In this document: positions 45,044 through 52,799 of the stretch, piece after piece
Position numbering within the stretch: the stretch's first letter is position 1
Layout of the letters: each line of letters begins with the position of its first letter
Origin: Magnetococcales bacterium
GTDB lineage: Bacteria; Pseudomonadota; Magnetococcia; Magnetococcales; Magnetaquicoccaceae
Assembly: GCA_015233035.1 (NCBI GenBank)
Contig: JADFYM010000002.1
Location: 22,784-86,783 of the forward strand
DNA: 64,000 bases
Direction: 5' to 3'
Position numbers and translations under genes: made by a program
Notes under the pieces: generated by a model
Database searches by the model: none
What the model was told of the DNA's origin: nothing
Seen by the model: only the letters and a program-made list of their open reading frames with translations

Positions 45044-47260
45044 ATGTATCAGGAATTTTTCAATCTACAGGAACCGCCCTTTTCCATCACGCCTGACCCG
45101 CGTTTTCTTTTTCTGGGGCGGCATCACCGGGAGGCCCTGGCGCATCTGCTCTACAGCGTGCGGGGCAGCAGTGGCTTTATCCTGCTGACCGGTGAAGTGG
45201 GAGCGGGCAAGACCACGGTCTCCCGCTGTCTGGTCCGGCAAACCGCCGATCATGTGGATGTGGCCCTGATCTTCAATCCCCGGTTGTCCGCTCTGGAACT
45301 GGTCGCCTCCATTTGCGATGAACTGGGCATTACCTATCCGAAGACAGCCAGCATCAAAACCCTGTATGACGCCCTGAATCGGCACCTGTTGAACAGCTAT
45401 GCCAACCATCGCACCACGGTATTGCTCCTGGATGAGGCGCAAAATTTGAGTGTTGACCTCCTGGAACAGATTCGCCTGTTGAGCAACCTGGAGACGGATC
45501 GGCAAAAGCTTTTGCAAATTATTTTGATCGGTCAACCGGAACTGCTGGAGATTCTGGCGCGCCCGGAACTGCGACAATTCAGCCAGCGGGTGACGGCCCG
45601 TTATCATATTGCCCCCCTCAATCTGACAGAAACCCAGGATTTTATTCGGCACCGGTTGGCGGTCGCGGGCTGTCAGCAACCCATTTTCAGCCTGGCTGCC
45701 TGTTGGGTGATTCATAATGCCTCCCAGGGTATTCCGAGACAGATCAACCAGATATGCGATCGTGCCCTGTTGGGGGCCTACACGCTGAACAGTCGCCGTG
45801 TCACGGCCTGGATTGCCTATACCGCCGTCCGGGAGGTACGGGGCAGATCCCCGCGCCCGGCACGGCGGTTGCTCGGGACGACGGTCATTGTGCTGGCCAT
45901 GCTGGGATTGATGACCACTGTGCTCTGGCGTGACGGTGGGCAAGAGGTGCTCCGCACTGGCCAGGCCGTTTTCCAGGCGGTGCACACGGCCATTGCGGAC
46001 AAACAGCAGGCGATATGGGCGGCGTTATCCCCCTCCTCCGCCGTCCCGGCCACCACCACGCCGCAACCGCCGCCCCCAGGTAACGCGGAGAGCCACAAAC
46101 CAACCGGGGTGGAACCGCCACCGGTGGCACCACCGCCCGCAGCGGTCGCAGCGACCAACAGCGTACCGGAAACCACACCGGCGACCATCCCGCCACCCGT
46201 GGCCGCACCAACCGTCGCCACTACGCCAGCCGGCAAGGGGACAGAAGCGGCACCGGTGGTGGTCAGCCCATCCGTGGCTGCGTCAGCCGCCGTCGCACCA
46301 GGCGGTGGCGTGACCGAAGCGGCACCGCCCACCGTCACCCCGCCCGTGACCGCGTCAGCCGCCGTCGCACCAGGCGGTGGCGTGACCGAAGCGGCACCGC
46401 CCACCGTCACCCCGCCCGTGGCCGCGCCAGCCAGCAGGGGGACAGAGGCGATACCGGCGGCGGTCATCCCGCCTGTCGCCGCTCCTGCCCTCGTCATTGT
46501 GCCAGCCGGGGGAACAGCAGAAGCGGCACCGGCGGTGGTCAAACTGCCAGCCGTTCCGGTCGATGCACCGACGGCGACGGACAAACCCAAAGCGGTTGCC
46601 GCAGGGCAGAGTGTTGCCCTGGACACCCTGTTCAAGGCACCCGATGGCGGAACGCTCGACCAAAACGCGCTCCTGCCGCCTCTGTTCGGTTTATGGGGCG
46701 TCGACCTGCACAAACCGAACCTCCATATAACCTGCGAGCAGGCGGCGAGTGTGGGCATGGCCTGTTTTGATCTGGCGGGCAACTGGAACACCATACGCCA
46801 GTTGGGTGTACCGGCGATCATTGAATTGTCCTATTTTGACAAAAAACCCCGCTATGCATTGGTGAAAGCCTTGGGTCGCAAGAGCATCACGTTGCAGTTT
46901 GCCCATCGGGAAGAGACTATTCCCCTCAGTGAGGCGGAACGGTATTGGTTTGGACCGATGACCATTGCATGGCGGCTGACGCCGGGCAGGAAAGAATTTT
47001 TAAATGTCGGCATGCAGGGGGAGGATGTCCTGTGGTTGCGCAGCCGCCTGACGCGGTTGCAAAAAGGCGACCCCGGCAGCGACGGATCCAGGCTGTTTGA
47101 TGCGGGCCTGCAACACCGTTTGCAGTTGTTCCAGGCCCAGTCTTTTCTGGAACCGGACGGCATAGCGGGCTTGCGGACTCTGCTGGCCCTGGATCTGGCC
47201 GTCCAGGATCCCCAACGGCCCACGCCCAGGCTGCGTCTTTTACAGGATGGAGATAACTGA
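45044..47260 (+). CDS. ExeA/GspA/MshM-like AAA ATPase with Pro/Ala-rich linker and peptidoglycan-binding end
   Basis: 738 residues. Residues 1-270 are an ExeA-type AAA domain: FNLQEPPFSITPDPRFLF, Walker A GEVGAGKTTVSR, Walker B VLLLDEAQNL, and an IPRQINQICDRAL sensor. A membrane helix follows at about 275-294. A Pro/Ala/Val/Thr-rich periplasmic linker (about 325-520) contains a perfect-looking 24-residue duplication. The C-terminal part ends with a peptidoglycan-binding-like module (VGMQGEDVLWLRSRL, SFLEPDGIAGLRTLLALD). In Aeromonas, ExeA with ExeB uses ATP and peptidoglycan binding to assemble the secretin; the same job is likely here, with the gspB-like gene next. Confidence 0.9.
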   Translation: MYQEFFNLQEPPFSITPDPRFLFLGRHHREALAHLLYSVRGSSGFILLTGEVGAGKTTVSRCLVRQTADHVDVALIFNPRLSALELVASICDELGITYPKTASIKTLYDALNRHLLNSYANHRTTVLLLDEAQNLSVDLLEQIRLLSNLETDRQKLLQIILIGQPELLEILARPELRQFSQRVTARYHIAPLNLTETQDFIRHRLAVAGCQQPIFSLAACWVIHNASQGIPRQINQICDRALLGAYTLNSRRVTAWIAYTAVREVRGRSPRPARRLLGTTVIVLAMLGLMTTVLWRDGGQEVLRTGQAVFQAVHTAIADKQQAIWAALSPSSAVPATTTPQPPPPGNAESHKPTGVEPPPVAPPPAAVAATNSVPETTPATIPPPVAAPTVATTPAGKGTEAAPVVVSPSVAASAAVAPGGGVTEAAPPTVTPPVTASAAVAPGGGVTEAAPPTVTPPVAAPASRGTEAIPAAVIPPVAAPALVIVPAGGTAEAAPAVVKLPAVPVDAPTATDKPKAVAAGQSVALDTLFKAPDGGTLDQNALLPPLFGLWGVDLHKPNLHITCEQAASVGMACFDLAGNWNTIRQLGVPAIIELSYFDKKPRYALVKALGRKSITLQFAHREETIPLSEAERYWFGPMTIAWRLTPGRKEFLNVGMQGEDVLWLRSRLTRLQKGDPGSDGSRLFDAGLQHRLQLFQAQSFLEPDGIAGLRTLLALDLAVQDPQRPTPRLRLLQDGDN
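46280..46423 (+). repeat. Two-copy 72-base tandem repeat in the linker of the ExeA-like gene
   Basis: Two adjacent copies (46280-46351, 46352-46423), nearly identical, encode ASAAVAPGGGVTEAAPPTVT followed by PPVT or PPVA. A recent duplication in a low-complexity periplasmic linker. Confidence 0.9.
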
Positions 47261-47265
47261 CGACC

Positions 47266-48105
47266 ATGTCTTATGTCCTGGATGCCCTGGAAAAATCGGA
47301 GCAGGAACGGCTGGTGGGAGAAATTCCCAATGCGGGTAATATCGGGCGTGCACCGGTCCCCTCCGCGCGACGGCAGACAAGCTGGCCCATGCTGGTGGTG
47401 GGCGCGGGGTTGGTGTTGGCGGGTGGATGGTATTTTTTGAGCGGCGAGCGGGCAGCCAAACCGGTTGTCACCCCGCCCAATGTCAGCCACGCACCGGTCA
47501 CGACCCAGGAGGAGAGCAAATCCTCGGCGTTGCCTTTGGCGGTCACCGCCGTGCAGACACCGTTGCCGGTCCAACGGGCGGAGGCCGGTGCAGTCGGTGC
47601 GATGTCACCGGCGGCGGCTGGTTCCGGGGCGGATCACGCGCTGGCTTTTTCCCGCACTCTGACCCCTCCCTCCCCGGCGGCGGCGGTCAATGCACCCGCG
47701 CTGGCGGTTCTCCCGGTGGCCAATCAGGCGCGCTTTGCCGCCAAGGTGGCGGGTATTGTGGATGGTTGCACGGTGGAGGTCAAAAACCAGAACAATATTT
47801 TGCGAAAAGTACAACTCGCCGGTATCTCCTGTCTGCCGCCGCAATCCCTGGCTGGCAAGGAGGCCCGTATTTTTACCACGCATTCCATTTTCATGCAGAA
47901 TGTGGTGGTCCTCGTTGTGCGGGAAGAGGCCAATCTTCTGGTGGCGGATCTCTTTGACCGCGACAGCAGTCTGTTGAACCGGGCACTGGTGCGGCAAGGA
48001 TTTGCCAATGCGCTGGATGAGCGGTTTCGGGCCGAAGAACAGGAGGCGCGTCTGCTCCATCGCGGTTTATGGCAAAATCCCGACACCTGGGGAAATGTAC
48101 CGTAG
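47266..48105 (+). CDS. GspB-like N-terminus fused to a staphylococcal-nuclease-like (SNase) domain
   Basis: 279 residues. The first 15 (MSYVLDALEKSEQER) are the conserved cytoplasmic start of GspB/ExeB proteins; a membrane helix follows at about 41-58 and then a Pro/Ala-rich periplasmic linker. The C-terminal 120 residues (KVAGIVDGCTVEVKNQNN, KVQLAGISCLPPQSLAGKEA, then NRALVRQGFANALDERFRAEEQEARLLHRGLW) follow the thermonuclease OB-fold pattern. The Arg/Glu catalytic set looks degraded (Asn/Lys where the first Arg is expected), so it is probably a binding fold. It replaces the usual GspB C-terminal domain and should partner the ExeA-like protein five bases upstream. Confidence 0.75.
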   Translation: MSYVLDALEKSEQERLVGEIPNAGNIGRAPVPSARRQTSWPMLVVGAGLVLAGGWYFLSGERAAKPVVTPPNVSHAPVTTQEESKSSALPLAVTAVQTPLPVQRAEAGAVGAMSPAAAGSGADHALAFSRTLTPPSPAAAVNAPALAVLPVANQARFAAKVAGIVDGCTVEVKNQNNILRKVQLAGISCLPPQSLAGKEARIFTTHSIFMQNVVVLVVREEANLLVADLFDRDSSLLNRALVRQGFANALDERFRAEEQEARLLHRGLWQNPDTWGNVP

Positions 48106-48220
48106 GGGGAGTGGACTCGGTGAACCATTTTTCGCGTGTCTTTCTGGCAAAAACCTCTTAGACTGAACTCTATATGGAAAGCACGGTATCTGCTGCCAAA
48201 GTGACGAGGATGCAAGGCCG

Positions 48221-49225
48221 ATGGCAATATCCGAGAATGGCCAAGTCGACACCAACCATAAAACTCAATGGCATTGTCTGTTGGGCAAGGTGTTGGAAGA
48301 GTCGCTGACCACGGTCAACGTGGCGGTACAAACCGAAGTGGATGTGGTCAGCGGTTCTCCCAAGGCGGACATTATTTTGTTACGCCGGGAGGGTGCAGAG
48401 TGGACGGACGCCCAAAAAGTCTGGTTGGCCGATGGACTGCGCGATACCACGGCGCGCGAGGAGTTGCTGGAGTTTAAATTTACCGAAAGCCTGACGGAAG
48501 AGGCTATTGCGCAGCTTTTTGTGTATGATCATCTGTACCGAGCCAAGCAGAAGCTGGACCGCAGTGCGTTGCAGAGTTTTTTGCTCCTCGCCAAAACACC
48601 GCATTCGGATATTTTGCCCCGGTTTGGTTTTACCCAAACGGCCAAGGCAGGCGTTTATGCCTCTTCGCTGCCTCTGTTTGGCGCGTTGCGTGTGATTTTG
48701 CTGAACGAATTGACGGATAAACCCCATAATGTGTTTTTGAAATGTTTTGCCAGTAAAAATGAGGCGTGGCACGAGGCTTTTGCCGTGATGGATCGCCAGG
48801 AATTGTCGCACATCTCGAAGACACTGGCGTGGATACTATTTGGAATCAGGAGAATTCGCATGAAAGGTGCAATGGATAATGTAAAACCCATCGGTTTGAC
48901 GCCTGAATATGTGATGGATTTGGGCAGAAGGGCATGGTTTGAAGAGATGATGAACACTTTGCCTGACGAGGAACTGTTCAAAGTTCAAAGAGCAGTGGAT
49001 ATTTGGCAAGATGGCAAGCAGAAGGGCGAGTTGAAAGGCGAGCAGAAGAGCGAGGTCAAAATACTTTTACGCCAATTGACGCGGCGGTTTGGGGCGTTAT
49101 CCCCTGCGATTCGAGAGAAGGTCGAAACAGCCGCTTCGGACACCCTGGAGCAATGGAGCGACCTGATACTGGATGCCCGTTCCCTCGAAGAGGTGTTCGG
49201 ACCGAGTCTGCCTGACCTGCACTGA
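48221..49225 (+). CDS. DUF4351 protein with PD-(D/E)XK-like N-terminal region (Rpn relative)
   Basis: 334 residues. The N-terminal 150 residues include PKADIILLRREG and a later LLEFKFTES, a D...E-x-K arrangement typical of PD-(D/E)XK nuclease-like proteins. A middle helical part (YVMDLGRRAWFEEMMNTLPD) precedes a DUF4351 end (ILLRQLTRRFGALSPAIREK, LEQWSDLILDARSLEEVFG). It interrupts the pilus operon between the gspB-like gene and the second pilin block. The same C-terminal module is in the Rpn gene at 9.8 kb. No terminal inverted repeats or target duplications were obvious. Confidence 0.7.
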   Translation: MAISENGQVDTNHKTQWHCLLGKVLEESLTTVNVAVQTEVDVVSGSPKADIILLRREGAEWTDAQKVWLADGLRDTTAREELLEFKFTESLTEEAIAQLFVYDHLYRAKQKLDRSALQSFLLLAKTPHSDILPRFGFTQTAKAGVYASSLPLFGALRVILLNELTDKPHNVFLKCFASKNEAWHEAFAVMDRQELSHISKTLAWILFGIRRIRMKGAMDNVKPIGLTPEYVMDLGRRAWFEEMMNTLPDEELFKVQRAVDIWQDGKQKGELKGEQKSEVKILLRQLTRRFGALSPAIREKVETAASDTLEQWSDLILDARSLEEVFGPSLPDLH

Positions 49226-49245
49226 GGCAGCACCCTCTATCGGGC

Positions 49246-49640
49246 ATCCAGAAAATTCGCAGGAGGGGTGTAATGAAAAGAATGAAACCTGTTGGGTTGT
49301 CCCGTGAGTATGCGATGGATCCGATCAGGAGGGCATGGTTTGAAGAGGAGCTGAACACCATGTCCAGGGAGGAACTGTTCAAATTCCCCGAGCGGCGGCG
49401 ATTTGGCAGAAAATCGAGCGGGCAGCCGAGTTGAAAGGCGAGTTGAAAGGCGAGCAGAAGAGCGAGGTCAAAATGCTTTTACGCCTATTGACGCGGCGTT
49501 TTGGGGCGTTATCCCCTGTGATTCGAGAAAAGGTCGAGACAGCCACTGCGTATACCCTGGAGCAATGGAGCGACCTGATACTGGATGCCCATTCCCTCGA
49601 AGAGGTATTCGGACCGCATCTGCACCGAGCAATCGCGTAA
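49246..49640 (+). pseudogene. Frameshifted partial duplicate of the DUF4351 gene
   Basis: A second copy of the 3' third of the preceding gene. It begins MKRMKPVGLSREYAMD (from 49273), parallel to the parental GAMDNVKPIGLTPEYVMD. After EELFKF the frame runs into PERRRFGRKSSG and a stop; shifting by one base near 49385-49395 restores IWQKIERAAELKGELKGEQ and then the full DUF4351 end (LLTRRFGALSPVIREK). The downstream half could still be translated as a 69-residue peptide. Divergence from the parent is moderate, so the duplication is not brand new. Confidence 0.85.
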
Positions 49641-49877
49641 ACAGCAATACATTCAATCATATGAACAAAAAACGCGCCTCTTTCGTTGCGCTTGCTGGTC
49701 CGATCCCGCCAGAGGAGGATCTGTGTGCGATGGGGGATTGCGCACAGGGTGCCATTTTTTTCGTGCTTTTTGGACAGAGGCCGTTTAGAATGCGCACAGG
49801 GTGGTGCCTTTGGCGGAAAATCGCTTGCAAATAAACAGGTTAACGAGAGTTAACGATTCGAGGCGGGGTGCAGGGGG

Positions 49878-50600
49878 ATGATCGAGACAGGCTGGAATGC
49901 GGCCAAGACCAGAGGGATGGCGACCGGTTTTACCCTGATTGAACTGATGGTGGTGGTGGCCATCATCGGCGTTTTGGCTGCCATTGGGATTCCCAAATTT
50001 ACCACCTGGATCTTGATGGGAAATTTGGCCGAGGCCAAGCCCTATCTGATGGCGATTGCGGCCAAGGAGCGGGTTTATTATGCGCAAAATGGCAGTTATT
50101 ATGTGCCGGGCGTGAGCACTGCCAGAGCAACCGGGCTACCCTGTCCTGCGCCTGTTCTGGAGTCCTGTTTGGAGGATGAGTTAGGCGTGAATCTCAGGGA
50201 TGCCGCCGATTTTTGTTTTGTGGTACGCAGCCTTGACGGGAATTTTATCAGCGCAACGGGCAATGCCGTTGCGCCCGCAGTCTCTGGGAGCAGCTTTGAG
50301 GTATGGGCTGTTCTGAACGATCAGAAGGCAGCCGCTTCGCCAGTGACGATCAATGTTAACCCAGCACCGGCGTCCGGTGCCGTGCCCTGTACACTGGCAC
50401 CTATCACTGCCTCCTATACTGGAAAACGCGCCCCCAGCGGTTGGGTAGGCACGGCTGGCAAGACGGGAGGACAGGGACGGGTCGTGGTGTTGCGCTATCC
50501 GCCGACAGTGAGTGGTCTGGATACGGCAGCTCGCTCTGGACGCGCTGGAATCTTTCTGGATTGGACAGACGGTATCAGTATCAGCGATCCCCTGCTGTGA
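49878..50600 (+). CDS. Type IV pilin-like protein (pseudopilin), second pilin block
   Basis: 240 residues. Prepilin site Gly17-Phe18 with Glu at mature position 5 (FTLIE), then the assembly helix and a PilE/PilA-like first helix (AKPYLMAIAAKERVYYAQNG). Two cysteines (LPCPAP and ESCLED) and later FCFVV and PCTLAP give several possible disulfides. Its stop overlaps the next pilin start by one base (TGATG). It opens the second part of the fibre operon downstream of the DUF4351 insertion. Confidence 0.88.
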   Translation: MIETGWNAAKTRGMATGFTLIELMVVVAIIGVLAAIGIPKFTTWILMGNLAEAKPYLMAIAAKERVYYAQNGSYYVPGVSTARATGLPCPAPVLESCLEDELGVNLRDAADFCFVVRSLDGNFISATGNAVAPAVSGSSFEVWAVLNDQKAAASPVTINVNPAPASGAVPCTLAPITASYTGKRAPSGWVGTAGKTGGQGRVVVLRYPPTVSGLDTAARSGRAGIFLDWTDGISISDPLL

Positions 50601-51283
50601 TGTTTACGGCTATGTACAACCCGCGCAAACGGCGATCAGAGCAGGGATTTACCCTGGTTGAGATCATGGTTTGTATGGTGCTGACCGGTATTCTGATAGC
50701 CGGTATGGTCGGTGTGTGGGGCATGGTCGCCGAGCAATTTTTTCACTTGTCGTTGCGACAAAAGGCTATTTTCGTCCTGCATGGCAATATGGAACGGTTG
50801 GCGCAGTTGTATCGTGCCCCAAACAAAGGAATCAACACAAATTCCACAACAGGGTATTCCCACGCATCCCCGGATCCGGCGGTGGCGGCAGTTGACTACC
50901 CACACCAGATCTTTTCTGTCACGGATGGATCTCCGAAAGATAATGACCTGTTGATGGAAAAGACGGCACTCCCCAAGTTCGACTCTGTGATGGGATTGGG
51001 GTCGATTCTCTATCTGGGTGATACCACATCACCAGATAATAGTGATCGGAATGTGGTCTGGCTAGACAGGGATAATCGTTTGGTTGCGCGATTAAGTTGG
51101 ACTTTGGATACTTCGTCACCGCCGCCTGCGGGTTGTGCCGGTACAGGGGGATGCCAACTCCTGACGTTATATCTCGATTATCCTTATCGCTTCCTGGCGG
51201 GTACCGATCCTTCCAAAACAGACCCACCTGTGTATACGGTGGAGACAGTCTCTGTGAAAACAATTGTTGGGCAGCGCAAATGA
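50600..51283 (+). CDS. Prepilin-type protein (PilV/GspI- or MshC-like minor pilin)
   Basis: 227 residues. Leader ends at Gly16-Phe17 with Glu at mature position 5 (GFTLVE), then a hydrophobic helix (VCMVLTGILIAGMVGVWGMV). The remaining sequence has no family signature I can assign. The ATG overlaps the upstream pilin stop, so the start is fixed by coupling rather than by the longer open frame that begins earlier inside the neighbour. Probably a minor pilin of the tip-initiating complex. Confidence 0.82.
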   Translation: MFTAMYNPRKRRSEQGFTLVEIMVCMVLTGILIAGMVGVWGMVAEQFFHLSLRQKAIFVLHGNMERLAQLYRAPNKGINTNSTTGYSHASPDPAVAAVDYPHQIFSVTDGSPKDNDLLMEKTALPKFDSVMGLGSILYLGDTTSPDNSDRNVVWLDRDNRLVARLSWTLDTSSPPPAGCAGTGGCQLLTLYLDYPYRFLAGTDPSKTDPPVYTVETVSVKTIVGQRK

Positions 51284-51411
51284 TTAACATTTGATTGGCT
51301 ATAATAAAAGGATCCATACAGGAAAGCAACAACGAATACCAGAATGATGAATTCGACACTGGCAATGTATCAGCATAAAGGCCGAAGGAATAAGCCAAGA
51401 AGGAATATGAG

Positions 51412-52137
51412 GTGTTTCGAGTGAGCACTGATCAGCAGTTGAAATCGAATCTTGAGCGCATGGTAAAACGATCACCCAAGCCGAGGGATGAGCGGACGTC
51501 TGGTTTTACCCTGGTTGAGATCATGATTGCTGGCAGCTTGGGCACGGTTTTATGTTTGATATTATTTCAGATACTCATGCAAGCCCAACACATGGCCGAT
51601 GTGATGATTATGCAATCTACCCTGAACAGTCAGGCACGGGAAGTGTTTGAGCTGCTGATGGATGGTGGAGTGAATGTACAAGCAGGCGTGCCAAATCCGA
51701 TACCAGGCTATCACGACAGTTCAAGTGATCCTTTTCCTAATTTACTAAGCCTTCCACTTAATGCAGACGCTGCTCCCACTCGTAAATTTCAATTGCGTTT
51801 GGGACTGGCAGCCCCGGCGGGCGTGGCGTGCGTAGCGGACGATGCGGCCATTTGCACACGGGAGACGTTGCCCACTTTTGGCATCACATGTACGGACCAA
51901 AACACACCCGTCAAAGCATGTGTCACGAATTGGCCGGCACAGACAACATACACGGTAGATGGTTATATCGACATCTTCCATTCAACAAGCCCATCAGCAG
52001 GTATTACTAACACATCTGAGGTGGCATTTACCATCATCGACCCCCAGCAAGTACCACGTCCTGGGGTTAATCCACTGTTCACGCAAGCGGAATACAGTGC
52101 CTCCTATTGGACAGCATTTTCCTTAAACAGGAATTGA
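51412..52137 (+). CDS. Prepilin-type protein (PilW/GspJ-like minor pilin)
   Basis: 241 residues. A 31-residue basic leader ends at Gly31-Phe32 with Glu at mature position 5 (GFTLVE), then IMIAGSLGTVLCLILFQILM. Composition and position (third pilin before a PilX-like gene) fit PilW/GspJ/MshO-type minor pilins. The start is a GTG preceded by AAGGAATATGAG; another GTG three codons on is possible. Four cysteines occur in the middle (VACVADDAAICT, ITCTDQ, KACVTN). Confidence 0.78.
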   Translation: MFRVSTDQQLKSNLERMVKRSPKPRDERTSGFTLVEIMIAGSLGTVLCLILFQILMQAQHMADVMIMQSTLNSQAREVFELLMDGGVNVQAGVPNPIPGYHDSSSDPFPNLLSLPLNADAAPTRKFQLRLGLAAPAGVACVADDAAICTRETLPTFGITCTDQNTPVKACVTNWPAQTTYTVDGYIDIFHSTSPSAGITNTSEVAFTIIDPQQVPRPGVNPLFTQAEYSASYWTAFSLNRN

Positions 52138-52139
52138 CC

Positions 52140-52691
52140 ATGGAAAGACAGAAGACCGCCAGTTGCTTTCCCGATACAAGCCAACAAGGAAATGCCGTGG
52201 TCACGGTCATGATCACGATGTTTATGATCACTTTGCTGGTTTCTGCCCTCGTTGAGCATTTTCTCGTAACGGAGGCTAAAGCTGTAGAGGAGAGTCTGGC
52301 CAAGGTGCGCATTTATTGGGCCATGTCGGGACATGTAGACTATTTTTACAGCAAAGTCGCTGTGGGCTGTAATGCAAGCCCTTCAATCCCTCCCTCTAAC
52401 CCCCAGAGCTTACTGGATGAACTGGATACAGTCTCTGGAACACACAAGAAAACCTGGGGTTCTTATGATGGGATTCCTGGCTATACATTCGAGATCCAAC
52501 ACGAACTTCTTACAGGTGTTAGTGGTTGTGCTATACCGATAAGACTCACACCCGTTAATAATCCCGCCAGTCCAGTTGATGTCTTGAACGGACTAGGTGG
52601 CCGCCTTTTGCCATTGAATGTGCTGTCGACACTCGCTGGCACCACGTTGAGTATAACACAATATGAACGCTACAGAACCACCACGCCCTGA
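52140..52691 (+). CDS. PilX/MshP-like minor pilin without Glu5
   Basis: 183 residues. SQQGNAVVTVMITMFMITLL at the N-terminus resembles PilX/MshP/GspK-type starts, where processing follows Gly and the Glu at mature position 5 is missing; here Gly17 precedes Asn, and position 5 is Thr. That feature is typical of the pilin that caps the fibre tip. The ATG lies two bases after the stop of the previous pilin, with AGGAAT before it. Three conserved-looking cysteines follow. Assignment is moderate because the family is poorly conserved. Confidence 0.65.
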   Translation: MERQKTASCFPDTSQQGNAVVTVMITMFMITLLVSALVEHFLVTEAKAVEESLAKVRIYWAMSGHVDYFYSKVAVGCNASPSIPPSNPQSLLDELDTVSGTHKKTWGSYDGIPGYTFEIQHELLTGVSGCAIPIRLTPVNNPASPVDVLNGLGGRLLPLNVLSTLAGTTLSITQYERYRTTTP

Positions 52692-52799
52692 TCACCAACA
52701 AGTGAGCCAAACAATGTCTGACAGACAGATGATACAACAGGAACGCGATCAAACTGCCACGCTCTGATCACCAACAAAGCAGTGCCTAAGGGAAAGACC

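Noticed and set aside
48221..49640. Insertion sequence with transposase
   Set aside because: No terminal inverted repeats, DDE or serine/tyrosine recombinase motifs; the sequence is Rpn/DUF4351-type.
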